A stretch of 64,000 nucleotides of DNA from Closterium sp. NIES-65 (lineage: Eukaryota > Streptophyta > Zygnematophyceae > Desmidiales > Closteriaceae): the NCBI GenBank assembly GCA_948144175.1, contig CANXME010002183.1, positions 333,331-397,330 of the forward strand, read 5' to 3'. Of the stretch, positions 1 through 10,375 are shown piece by piece (the stretch's first letter is position 1; each line of letters opens with the position of its first letter). The notes below the pieces were generated by a model. It was given only the letters and a program-made list of their open reading frames with translations. It was not told the DNA's origin and did no database searches. Both the position numbers and the translations under genes were made by a program.

Positions 1-3000
1 TCGTGCTTCTGGGGGTCTGTACTGTACCATGCACCCGAAGACTCGTAACATTTTTGTGCTGCCCTGCTTCCCTGTCCACAGCAGATGCGGTGATGCGTTG
101 TTCGGGAGTGACGACGACGACAACAAGTTGTGCAGCATGACAGCATGGTCCATTGCTGCTGGCCACTGGTGGTTGGGTAGCCGCATGCCACGTAACAGTT
201 TGCGCATGCTGTTCTGCAGAGTCCTGTTCATTCTTTCTGCAACACCTTGCTGCTGATGTGCGTAGGGAAGGGAGAGGAGTTGCTTGATCCCCCTTTCCGC
301 CAGGAACTGCTTGAAGCGCTGAGAGGTGTACTCGCCACCTCCGTCTGACTGGAAGCTTTTCAGTTGCGTTCCAGACTCTCTCTCTGCTATCGGTAGCCAG
401 GCGGCGAATGCTGCGAGCGCCATGTCGCGGCTAGGTAGGTTACGATGCCAGACGTATCGAGTGGCGGCGTCGATGAAGGTGATGGTGTAAATGTAGTTGA
501 CTTGTCCTGGTTCGCGATTGTAGAGGATATCGCTGTAGACTTTTTCGAGTGGTGCGTACGCTGGAGCGCTCGGGTTGTGATGTGGAGCGAACGGTCGATG
601 AGGTAAGTCAGCTTCGGGGCATATAAGGCAAGTCCCTCGTGCCTTTTGGAGTCCTCTGCCGTCGGGTAGAAGTAGGGAGTCTTTGTCAAGAACTCCTGCT
701 CTTATCATGTTGTTTAAAACCGTGTTGCTTGGATGTCCTGTGCGTGCGTGCCAGATTTCTTCAGAGGCGCGGTGTCCGGGTGAACGTTGGTATGCGTCGG
801 AGTTGGAGTAAAAACTGGCGACGAAGTTGGCGCTTCGGTGGACTTCACGTTGAGTCGGATTCAGCTGTTGCGCGGGTGTTGGTGGTGCTTCGTCGACTGT
901 GACTGGTGTCGTTGTTCCTGCTGCTGTTGATGTTGTCTCTGCTGCTGCCGATGTTGTTGCTGCTGCCGATGTTGTTGCTGCTGTCGATGTTGTCTCTGCT
1001 TCTGGTGTTTGTTGAATCGTTGCTAACGCTCGTGTTCGTTCTGCTTCAGGGATAGTGTGGGAGTACCAGAAACCTCCCGGGCTGAAGTCGGGGTCGAGAT
1101 CCGGAGGGTGTGTCCAGTCGGTAAAGTTCACGATGGCGTCGCTGTCTGCAGTGCCCAGGTCAGGAACGAAGTCGAGGACGAAGACGTTGTTCTTCAGCAC
1201 TGCCTTCCCGATGTAGAGGCCGCCTCTCCCGTGGTATAGCTTGAACTCTTGGGTGGTGCTGTCGGCTTCCAGGTGAATCCCCTTCGCCGTCAACTGGCTA
1301 ACACTCAGTAAGTTGTAACCGAGTCCTTCAGCGATGAGTACCTTTGACATGTGCAGTATGACATTTGTTTCTCTTGACTGAAGCTGTACCACTCCTTGTC
1401 GTTGTGTGCGCAGGTTTTGATTGTTGGCGACCGTGACAACAACTTCTCGTTGGAGTCGGTGTTCGCGTTGTACGAAGCGTCCGGACGAGCACATGTGTTG
1501 CCCGCAACAACTATCCAAAAACCAAGTGTCTTGGCCGGACGGTTCACTTTGAGCGATGGCGGCGTAAGTCGGATTCGGGTGGAGTGATTCGCGGCGGGGC
1601 GTCCTGTTGTCGAGCTCCTCTTCTGGTGAGTAGTGGGGTGGTGACTCTGTTATGCAAGAATCGTTTATCTTGACCATGCAGTTGACTATGTTTCTTGCTC
1701 CTTGTGCAGGTTGTTCAGTTGAAGTCGTTGAAGCTTGAATCGTGGTTGTCGGACTTGCTTGTGTCGAAGCAACTTGGGAGCTTGAAGGCCGCAGTTGTCG
1801 CTGTGGTGTTGTCTGACGAGACGGGCAATGCGTGCGTGGGTGTCCTGATGTCTTGCAGATGTGACAAAACGGAGGTACTGGTTTCGGCTGCTGCTGTCGG
1901 TTGTTGTAGTTGTTGTGTCGTCGTTGAGTATGGAAAGCGAACTCCGGTGCTAATGCCCTTTTCTTGTGCCTTTCTTCTTGCAGGTCCATATCCTGCTGCT
2001 CGGCGTGGATTTCGGCGCAGAGTGCCGCTTCGGAGATCCTCTCGTGTGCTCGAAGAATTGCTTTGGCGGCGCGCCACTGAGGACCAAGGCCACCGATGAT
2101 GACTGTCACGAAGGCGTCTTCAGAGATTGATCCTCCGCATCGAAGAAGCTTGTCGCGCAATTCGCGACATCGGCTGATATACGCCAATCCCTTTTCTCCT
2201 GGTTTCATTTCAACTGTTGTCAATTGCGCCATTAACCTGCTCTGGTTTACACTGTCTGTTGCTTGATACAGGTTCTTCAGATGGCCGTACGCGAGTTCCG
2301 CCGAGTTGCTGAAGTTCCGGTAAGAGCGAATGTTCTGCTGCTGAGTTGGTGTAATGTTTCTCAGTAGAATAGTGTACGCCATCATCGATTGATACGTATA
2401 CTGCTGCTTCTCATATTGTGTGCCGTTTGCTGGATACTGCAGGTGATCCGTCGAAGAAGCCGAGTATCTGCGCGCCCTCCATCATCAGCTCGAATTCAAA
2501 GGACCAGGTGAAGAAGTCTTTTCCGTCGAAAGGTCTTGATGTTTGTAGTTTCAGGACATGCGCCAATTGCGACTGAACTTGTAAAGCGTCCATTGGTTTG
2601 TCTTGCGTAGGTGAAGGTTGAGGCAGGAAGCTGATCGACCCGCGCTCGTACGGGGCGAAGGTGGGTTGCTGCTGTTGATTCCCTCGCGCATATGACGACC
2701 CGTAAAGGCTCATGGGTGTCGCTCCGTTGTTGCTGTTGTGTGTCTGTGCAGGTCCCGACTGCTGGTGTTGCTCGTAGAAGGACATGAAGGAGAAAAATTT
2801 CTCCATCATGCTCTGGTCGAAGTCAGAAGGATGGTTCGTGGGGGTCTCGGTTGACGTTCCCCTTGGTCTTGCTGCCGTGCCTTCCTCTGTCTGCAGGCCA
2901 GAGGCTGGCGGTGGAGTAGGAGTAGTGCCCGAGGAGCCATTAGGGGAGCTCCTTTCCTTATTTGTTGCCATGTCTTGTAATGATCTTAAAAGAAAGTTAG

Positions 3001-3463
3001 AGTTTTCCCCTGTCAGCTCTCATACCATGTTGGGCTGAGAAAGCCCTTAAGGATCTTTGCAGAGGATGACTCTGAGTAAGAAACTTTGTAATAGCGGAAG
3101 CGTTTAATGAAACTTGTGAACCGACCTTGCACTAGTGTGTGAGAGCAAAGTGGATTAAATTAAACAAGCAAATACAAGGTTTTATATAAGAGTACAGGGA
3201 AACGAATGGATAGATAACTGTATTTGCTGTTGCGATTCGATACAGTGCGACTCGGGCAACTGCTCTGTAACGAGTCAGTTGTGTGTCCTTAACTGTCGCG
3301 CTGTATTTGTCGAGTCAAAGGTCGCTGTCCTTTGACTTTCCCGTAACCTCCAGGCGGTTACCCTAACCTCCGAGGTTTGACTCGATGCTTCGATTTGGAC
3401 TGCTTCGCTAGTGTCTTGGGTTTTGACACGACAGAAGCGCACTAAGACTTATTGTTTCCAACA
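1..3463 (-). mobile_element. Ty1/copia LTR retrotransposon, cut by the window edge
   Basis: On the minus strand, reading from high to low coordinates, there is an LTR (3028-3463), a primer-binding site matching initiator tRNA-Met directly beside it (about 3016-3027, TGGTATGAGAGC), and a gag region from about 2971. Gag is Q/P-rich at its N-terminus, followed by a copia-type core around 2430-2560 (FDGKDFFTWSFEFELMMEG). A CCHC zinc knuckle lies near 1850 (CHICKTSGHPRTHC), a protease-like DSC motif near 1510, and an integrase core towards 1-560 that includes a QSDGGGEYTSQRF block and a QQGVAERMNRT block. RT, RNase H and the 3' LTR would lie before position 1. It is a different lineage from the copia family that fills the right half of the window. 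The coding region is broken in a few places, so I read it as a fossil. Q-rich triplet runs near 920-1010 lie in the linker before integrase. Confidence 0.85.
3028..3463 (-). repeat. 5' LTR of the minus-strand copia element
   Basis: The 436-bp sequence starts TGTTGG and ends CCAACA on the plus strand, a perfect 6-bp terminal inverted repeat. The primer-binding site abuts its low-coordinate end at 3027. Its partner LTR is outside the window, so the target duplication cannot be checked. It contains several internal inverted repeats between 3260 and 3385. Confidence 0.85.
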
Positions 3464-4642
3464 CTCTCAACAGTGCACCGTTACCACCCGCGACACTCGC
3501 ATCGACCACTGTTCCCGCCACTGTTCACGACACGACCCAACCTCACGATTAGGTTGGTAACCCGCGATCCGGACCTCCGCCTCGACAATTCCCAGCCTCG
3601 GCGCTAGGCCCGTAGCGCACCCCATTTCACACATTACCGTTACCACTGTATTTCGCTATATATTCTTCGCTCATACCTTCGCTCAATGTACTGTTTTGCT
3701 TCGAGTGCAATTCTTGCTCGCTCGCTCAATTGCACTCGTAACAACTTGTAACAAACTCAAAACACTTTTATAACTCAACGTATCCCAGGGAATGTACCTA
3801 GTGGCGGACCTATCGAAGGTTGGTGCGTGCTTCGAGTTTCCCCAAGGAGAGGATGTGCCGAGCGTCTACCCACTCAGAGCAGGGTGTGTTCTTGATTCTC
3901 ACGTCGCGCTGCTGCTCCCCCTACCTCGCGCCGCCGAGCTGTAAATCGCACAACGCTCCCCTCCGAGTCGGCCTACAGGGCTGCTCATTTCGTCGCGAAA
4001 AGGCGTACGGTGTGGCCCCTGGCCAATCAGAGGGCCGCTGAAGTCGCCGAGCGATATGTTCATCGCGAATGCGTCGCGCACATGTAGTTTCCAGGTTGGC
4101 GCGCCAGCCCCCCCACCACCTGGGTTTCGCCGCGGCGTTGCTCGGCGGAGCGATAAGGCGGGCGGTGTGTGGCCGGGCGATGGGGGAGGCGGCGGAGCAG
4201 ATGTGGGCGGTTCGGTGGGTGCGTTGTTCCGCCTCAGCGTCCGCCACTCCGCGGCCCTCACGCCACCCAGCGGAATCAGGAAATGCGCTGGGCTTCACGC
4301 GAGCGCAGAACAGCGAGTCGCTGTTGAGAGGAAGTGGGGAGAGGCGAGGGGATGGGAGGGGCGTTTAAAGGAGACGCGTGCGGCGAGGCGAGCAACGACG
4401 CCTCGTCTCTCATCGCGTGGCGCCCCTTCCCACCGTCGCATCCACCGAGCCTTCCCCGCCTGCCGCCAACTCCTGCTGCTGCCGCTACCCACTGCGCTCG
4501 TCTTCTGTCGCTCACTCGCTCAACCACTGTAAGAGCAGCGACGGCGCGTGTGGCGCGGCGAGAGCGCGGCTGTGCGAGAGGGCGCGAGGAGTGGCGAGAG
4601 CGCGAGGGCGGACGCGAGTGACGCTCGGGTTGGGAGAGAGGC
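3464..4642. other. Intergenic and presumed 5' region of the YABBY-like gene
   Basis: No gene is recognised here. The first 350 bp are AT-richer and include a TATA-like CTATATATTC near 3655-3664 and short repeats of CTCGCT near 3715-3725. From about 3900 the DNA becomes strongly GC-rich and is continuous in composition with exon 1, so much of it may be 5' UTR. Open frames here lack recognisable domains. An in-frame TGA at 4619 lies just upstream of the chosen ATG at 4643. Confidence 0.45.
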
Positions 4643-7600
4643 ATGGCGTGGAGCGAGGAGCGCGACGAGTGGGCTATCGCTGGCAGCGAGGGCGACGCGA
4701 TGCGGCGAATGGGGCAGCTGGCCCTGGCGGACGTGACTCGCCTGCTGCTGGACGGCGATGACGGCGATGCGGGTGAGGGGAAGGCGGGTGACATGAGGGG
4801 AGGGAACAGCGATGGAGGAGCAGCTGAGGGCGACGAAGGGAGAAAGGAAGGCGGGCAGTGGCATGAAGGCGAGGTACGAGGAGGAGGCGGAAGGTGCAAG
4901 GAAGGCGAAGAGGGACAGCAGGGCGAGCAGGCGCCATGGGCGGGTGGGAGCACAGCTTGGCAGGCAGCAGCCACAGCACCCAGTCACACCAACGATCGTG
5001 CTGTTCTTGGTGCTGCCAGTGCCGATGCCAGTGCTGATTCATATAGTCCCTCTACCGCCCCCGCTGCCCCTGCTGCTGCCGCCACTGCCCCTACTGCCGC
5101 GGATCCAGACTCTGCTGCCGCTGCCTCGAGTGCCACTGCTCTCCCCATCGCTGCTCATGCTGCCCACGGGAGCAACCAAGCCACTGTGGCGGGCACGGAG
5201 CGCTCTGCTGCAGGGGTGGAGGGCATGGCAGCAGCAGGTGGAGCAGACGACTGGCTGCACGTGCTGCACGACGACGCCCACTGGGACCTGCTCCCTCCCT
5301 TCTCCCTACCGCCCCTCGCCCTCCCTCCCCTGCATCTGCCCGCCTGCCCTACCATGCATGCCCCTCCAATGCACCCTACCGTTCACAACCGCCTCGGGGC
5401 GGGGCAGCGGGGGAGTGCAGGCGAGGGCGCCGTGGGAGCGGCGGACATCTCCCAGATCGGCTCGTGCGGCGACCTGGTGGCCGCCGCTGGGGGCGCCCCC
5501 GCGCTGCCCGCCAGCCCTGGCCTCGGCGCCGCGTGCTGCAGCCCCGACGGCGCTGCGTGTGGGTCGGGCGTGTGGCACGCCCTGGGGGCGCGCCTGGGCT
5601 CTGGGCTGCCCAGCGACGCCAGTGGCAGTGCTGGCGCCGGGGGCTTGGGCGGTGGCACGCGGGCGAGGAGTGCTGCTGCTGGCGGCAGTGGCAGTGGCAG
5701 TGGGAGATGCAGGGGCGATGCGGAGGGAGTGGCGCGTGGCAGCGTGGCAGCAGAGGCGATGAGCGAACGGGAGAGGGCAGCATCAGCATCAGTGGAGCCA
5801 GTTGGAGGCGGAGACGAGATGGGGGAGGGCGTGGAGGGTGGGGAGCAGGGGGCGGGGGGTTGGGCGGTGGGCGACAGCGAGGTGGAGGGGCCGTTTGCTG
5901 CGGCCCTTGTGACGTGCGTCCACTGCTCCTCGCTGCTTCAGGTCTGCACCCTCCTTCACTTCTCTCCTTTACAATTGTTCTTTCCTTCACCTTGTATTTC
6001 TTTCCGTGCCTCGTATTCTCATGCCGCTGCCCCCATCGCCTCATCACGTGGCCGACCATCATCGCCCCGTCCCCATCGCTCTCGCACCCTCTCAGGTGGA
6101 CATGCCGGCCGCCATCCCCGCTGCGGCCATCTGCACGCTCTCCTGCGGCCACTGCTCCGCGCTCCTCGCGCTGCCCTCCAACGCCCTGCCCGCCATCGCT
6201 CGCACGCGCTGCGCTCGCCCGCTCACACCGCCTCATGGCGCCGGGGTGCACGTGGCATCTGCCGCTGCTGGCGGGGGGGCGAGGGGGGCCCACAGAGGAG
6301 CGCTCAGCAATGACGCGCCGCCAGGGGCGCTCGCCCCGCTGCCTGCTGGGCGCACTGTGCACGCGTGCGGTGAGGCGCTGGCAGCGCGTGTGGAGTCCGT
6401 GGAGCGCACGTGGTGCGACGGCAGCCCCACAGCGGGTGACAGCGCTGGGCTGGCACGCACACCGCGCCGTGTGCTGCCTGCTGTGCCCCGTGGGGCGATA
6501 GCATCGGTGGGGAGTGGCAAGCGAGGCCAGCTGGCTGTTGCTGGGGAGATGGCGCTGCAGGAGGGCATGGGCCATGAGGTACGTGCCTGGAGGGCATGGG
6601 CCATGAGGTACGTGCCTGGAGGGCATGGGCCATGAGGTACGTGCCTGGAGGGCATGGGCCATGAGGTACGTGCCTGGAGGGCATGGGCCATGAGGTACGT
6701 GCCTGGAGGGCATGGGCCATGAGGTACGTGCCTGGAGGGCATGGGCCATGAGGTACGTGCCTGGTGGACGCCTGAGTGTTGCCTTTCGCACTCCTCATCC
6801 TCCTCCCCTTCCCCTTCCTCATCTCTCTCTCTCTACTGTCAGACCCACCCTCTTTCCCTTCTTTCTTGATTCCTGCCAGTCCTTCTCATCCGCCCCTCGT
6901 CCCACCCCCCCGGCAGCCACTCTTCCCGCGCATGCACCTGCCCGCTGCGCTGCGCTGTACCACCGGACCATCGCACCCCTCCCTGCCGCTCACGGCGGCC
7001 CACCTCACCGTCGCTGCTGACTCGCAAGAGGCGGCACCGGCCAGCGATGGAGGGGTGGGTGGGGCGGGGAGTGCGGCGGAGAGCAAGAGGGCGCAGCGAG
7101 CGCTCAGGAAGCGCAAGCGAGCCGCCACTCTCACTGGTACGCCCACCCGCTACTGTCACTGGTACGCCCACCCGCTACTGTCACTGGTACGCCCACCCGC
7201 TACTGTCACTGGTACGCCCACCCGCTACTGTCACTGGTACGCCCACCCGCTACTGTCACTGGTACGCCCACCCGCTACTGTCACTGGTACGCCCACCCAC
7301 TCGTGCCTCTTTCTCCCATCTTGCTCGTGCCTCTTTCTCCCATCTTGCTCGTGCCTCTTTCTCCCATCTGCACGCTCCAGCAGCTCGTGCTCACTCCCCC
7401 TCGCTGCATGCCTCGGCCCGCCCCGTGTACCCATTCATCGCATGGCATGTGCACCCTCTCATGGCATGTGCACCCTCTCATGGCATGTGCACCCTCTCAT
7501 GGCATGTGCACCCTCTCATGGCATGTGCACCCTCTCATGGCATGTGCACCCTCTCATGGCATGTGCACCCTCTCATGGCATGTGCACCCTCTCATGGCAT

Positions 7601-10375
7601 GTGCACCCTCTCATGGCATGTGCACCCTCTCATGGCATGTGCACCCTCTCATGCCATGTGCACCCTCTCATGGCATGTGCACCCTCTCATGGCATGTGCA
7701 CCCTCTCATGGCATGTGCACCCTCTCATGGCATGTGCACCCTCTCATGCCATGTGCACCCTCTCATGGCATGTGCACCCTCTCATGGCATGTGCACCCTC
7801 TCATGGCATGTGCACCCTCTCATGGCATGTGCACCCTCTCATGGCATGTGCACCCTCTCATGGCATGTGCACCCTCTCATGGCATGTGCACCCTCTCATG
7901 CCATGTGCACCCTCTCATGGCATGTGCACCCTCTCATGGCATGTGCACCCTCTCATGGCATGTGCACCCTCTCATGGCATGTGCACCCTCTCATGCCATG
8001 TGCACCCTCTCATGGCATGTGCACCCTCTCATGGCATGTGCACCCTCTCATGGCATGTGCACCCTCTCATGGCATGTGCACCCTCTCATAGCATGTGCAC
8101 CCTCTCATGGCATGTGCACCCTCATGGCATGTGCACCCTCTCATGGCATGGCAGGGTGTAAAGCAGTGGCGAGGGAGGGGTCAGAGGAGGTGGGTGATGG
8201 CTGCGGGAAGGAGGAGAGGTGCAGGGGGGGAGAGGCGAGGGGTGGCAGGGCAAGCAGCAAGGCGGCAGGGAGGGAGGGAGGAGCCGCTGTCAAGAGGCAT
8301 CGCAAGGCGTCCACCTACAACCTCTTCATCCGGTGGGTGCTCTGCTCCTCCTGCTCCATCCCTCCTCTGCATTCTCTCCACGTGCCTGAAACCTGCTCTG
8401 CTCCATCCCTCCTCTGCATTCTCTCCACGTGCCTGAAACCTGCTCTGCTCCTCCTGCTCCATCCCTCCTCTGCATTCTCTCCACGTGCCTGAAACCTGCT
8501 CTGCTCCTCCTGCTCCATCCCTCCTCTGCATTCTCTCCACGTGCCTGAAACCTGCTCTGCTCCTCCTGCTCCATCCCTCCTCTGCATTCTCTCCACGTGC
8601 CTGAAACCTGCTCTGCTCCTCCTGCTCCATCCCTCCTCTGCATTCTCTCCACGTGCCTGAAACCTGCTCTGCTCCTCCTGCTCCATCCCATCTGCTCTGC
8701 ATTCTCTCCACGTGCCTGAAACCTGCTCTGCTCCTCCTGCTCCATCCCTCCTCTGCATTCTCTCCACGTGCCTGAAACCTGCTCTGCTCCTCCTGCTCCA
8801 TCCCTCCTCTGCATTCTCTCCACGTGCCTGAAACCTGCTCTGCTCCTCCTGCTCCATCCCATCTGCTCTGCATTCTCTCCACGTGCCTGAAACCTGCTCT
8901 GCTCCTCCTGCTCCATCCCTCCTCTGCATTCTCTCCACGTGCCTGAAACCTGCTCTGCTCCTCCTGCTCCATCCCTCCTCTGCATTCTCTCCACGTGCCT
9001 GAAACCTGCTCTGCTCCTCCTGCTCCATCCCATCTGCTCTGCATTCTCTCCACGTGCCTGAAACCTGCTCTGCTCCTCCTGCTCCATCCCTCCTCTGCAT
9101 TCTCTCCACGTGCCTGAAACCTGCTCTGCTCCTCCTGCTCCATCCCTCCTCTGCATTCTCTCCACGTGCCTGAAACCTGCTCTGCTCCATCCCTCCTCTG
9201 CATTCTCTCCACGTGCCTGAAACCTGCTCGGCTCCGTCCTCTGCCTGTCCCTCGCGTCTCTCTCTCGCCGCGTGTCCGCCGCCCCGCCATGCCGTGCACA
9301 GGGATGAGATGATGCGCCTGCGGGCGGGCAACGCGGACATGGACCACCGCGAGGCCTTCAAGGAGGCCGCCAGGCGGGTGGGTGTTGGGGGTGGGTGCAC
9401 ACACCTGTTGTGTGGGGCCGTGTGCTGTGCATACAGCTGTTGTGTCCGCATCGTATCAATGGCTGACAAAGAGTGCTTTCCGCATTGTATCTCATGGTGG
9501 TTCTTCTCCCCACTGCTTCACATCGCCCCTCTCCGCACTGACATGGCCCTCCCCTCACATGCCGCCCTGCCATGCTCGCGGCTGTGCAGTGGGGCAGTGC
9601 AGCGGAGAACGTGCGCGGCTCACATGCGCTCGCAGCAGCAGCCAGGGCCAGGGCGCTGCTGCTCTACCCCATGCACGCCCCCCCCATGCACGCCGCCCCC
9701 ATGCACGCGCCCCCCATGCACGCCCACGCCACACCCTGCATGCCATCCGCTGCTGCTGCCACTGCGGCTTCTCTGCCTGGCGCACGGGTGGGAGCAGCGG
9801 TGGTGGGTGGGGGGATGGCGGGGCAGCAGCGTGTGCGGGAGGGGGGGCAGGAAGGCTGTGAGGGGGGCGAGGCGCGTGCTGGCAGTGCGGGCTTGGTGGC
9901 AGGGGTGCGTGGTGCAGTCAGGGAAGGGCGGTGGGTGGTGTGGGGCGAGCAAGGGGCGGGCGGGGCAGGGGCAGGTGAGGTGGCAGCAGCGGCAGAGAGG
10001 GTGGTGGCGGGGTGGTGGGGCGCTGGCTGTGGCGTGGACAGGGGGGCACGCAGTGATGGGTGGGAGGGCGGCGGCCATGTTCATGGACTGGGGTGTGTGC
10101 CCCTGGAGATGGGGAGGGAGAGGCATGGAAGCGGTTTGAGCAATATGGTGGGCGAGAGTCATATGCAGGCAGGCGGGTGGCACATGGAGCAGAGGGAGGA
10201 GCAGGCAGGCGGTGTGGCGCACGGGCTGGCAGGCGAGGCAGCAGCAGCCCGTCCCCTGGAGCAGCACGTGTGGGAGGTGGAGCGCAGTGAGCAGCAGCAG
10301 GCGCCACCGGTGCTGCACAGCGATGCGTACCGCCGGCTGGCTGCAGGCATCAGCAGCAAGCTCATGTCATCCTGA
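4643..10375 (+). CDS. YABBY-like transcription factor, very large, six exons
   Basis: A predicted nuclear DNA-binding protein of about 1013 residues. Exons: 4643-5941, 6096-6578, 6917-7136, 8155-8332, 9302-9377 and 9590-10375. All introns are GT-AG and every phase agrees. The ATG follows an in-frame TGA at 4619 and has G at -3 and +4. Seen: a C2C2 zinc finger with Cys 425, 428, 450 and 453 (CVHC, 21 residues, then CGHC), split by intron 1. Basic stretches lie at about 658-662 (RKRKR) and 714-718, probable nuclear signals. A YABBY helix-loop-helix (HMG-like) block runs from KASTYNLFIR (718-727) through DEMMRLRAGNADMDHREAF (728-746) to EAARR-W (748-753), split over exons 4, 5 and 6. Known: seed-plant YABBY proteins are about 160-250 residues with the same two domains, acting in lateral-organ polarity. 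Here Ala/Gly/Ser-rich arms surround both domains, and the C-terminal arm has MHAPP repeats. The long arms and the exon 3 start at 6917 are the least certain parts. The function in this organism is unknown. Confidence 0.82.
6561..6768 (+). repeat. 29-bp minisatellite across the exon 2 / intron 2 junction
   Basis: Seven near-perfect copies of a 29-bp unit containing GAGGTACGTGCCTGG, at 6576, 6605, 6634, 6663, 6692, 6721 and 6750. The first copy supplies the proposed exon 2 donor (GAG|GTACGT at 6578/6579). The other six copies repeat the same donor inside the intron. Because 29 is not a multiple of three, use of a later copy would change the reading frame of whatever followed. Confidence 0.9.
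7129..7300 (+). repeat. 25-bp minisatellite starting at the intron 3 donor
   Basis: Seven copies of a 25-bp unit with CACTGGTACGCCCACCC, at 7136, 7161, 7186, 7211, 7236, 7261 and 7286. The first copy contains the proposed exon 3 donor (CTG|GTACGC at 7136/7137), so again each copy repeats a donor-like site. Confidence 0.9.
7301..7371 (+). repeat. 24-bp repeat, three copies, in intron 3
   Basis: Three tandem copies of a pyrimidine-rich 24-bp unit beginning TCGTGCCTCTTTCTCCCATC at 7301, 7325 and 7349. They lie between the 25-bp and 19-bp arrays of the same intron. Confidence 0.85.
7441..8150 (+). repeat. 19-bp minisatellite filling most of intron 3
   Basis: About 37 tandem copies of CATGGCATGTGCACCCTCT with only a few variants (CATGCC for CATGGC, one CATAGC, one copy shorter). 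The last variant unit, ending CATGGCATGGCAG, provides the intron 3 acceptor at 8154/8155. Long open frames through this array (MACAPSHG-type and CTLSWHVHP-type repeats) are translations of the repeat, not a protein. Confidence 0.93.
8338..9232 (+). repeat. 56-59-bp minisatellite filling intron 4, with a CACGTG in every copy
   Basis: Sixteen copies of a pyrimidine-rich unit containing TCTCCACGTGCCTGAAACC. Some copies are 3 bp longer (CATCCCATCTGCTCTGC variant) and two are shorter. Each unit carries the palindrome CACGTG, the core of plant G-boxes and E-boxes. The array starts a few bases after the exon 4 donor at 8332/8333. The long minus-strand open frames over it (FRHVERMQ-type repeats) are repeat translations. 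Confidence 0.9.

Noticed and set aside
387-1547. Small open frames at the window start taken as separate genes
   Set aside because: The minus-strand reading shows integrase, protease and gag blocks of one copia element, so the short frames on either strand are pieces or shadows of it.
4056-5762. Overlapping plus- and minus-strand frames around exon 1
   Set aside because: High GC removes stops in all frames. Only the frame reaching the CVHC finger at an exon end has domain support.
7441-8150. Possible CRISPR array
   Set aside because: The units are contiguous 19-bp tandem copies with no unique spacers, in a eukaryotic intron and with no cas genes.
6776-8492. Long plus-strand open frames of 460-480 residues with MACAPSHG- and HVHPL-type repeats
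   Set aside because: They run through the 25-bp and 19-bp minisatellites of intron 3. Only the stretches assigned to exons 3 and 4 are kept, because their phases fit the gene model.
8181-9469. Minus-strand open frames of 280-407 residues (FRHVERMQ-type repeats)
   Set aside because: They are translations of the 56-59-bp intron 4 array on the strand opposite the gene. Open frames are expected in a repeat of low stop content.
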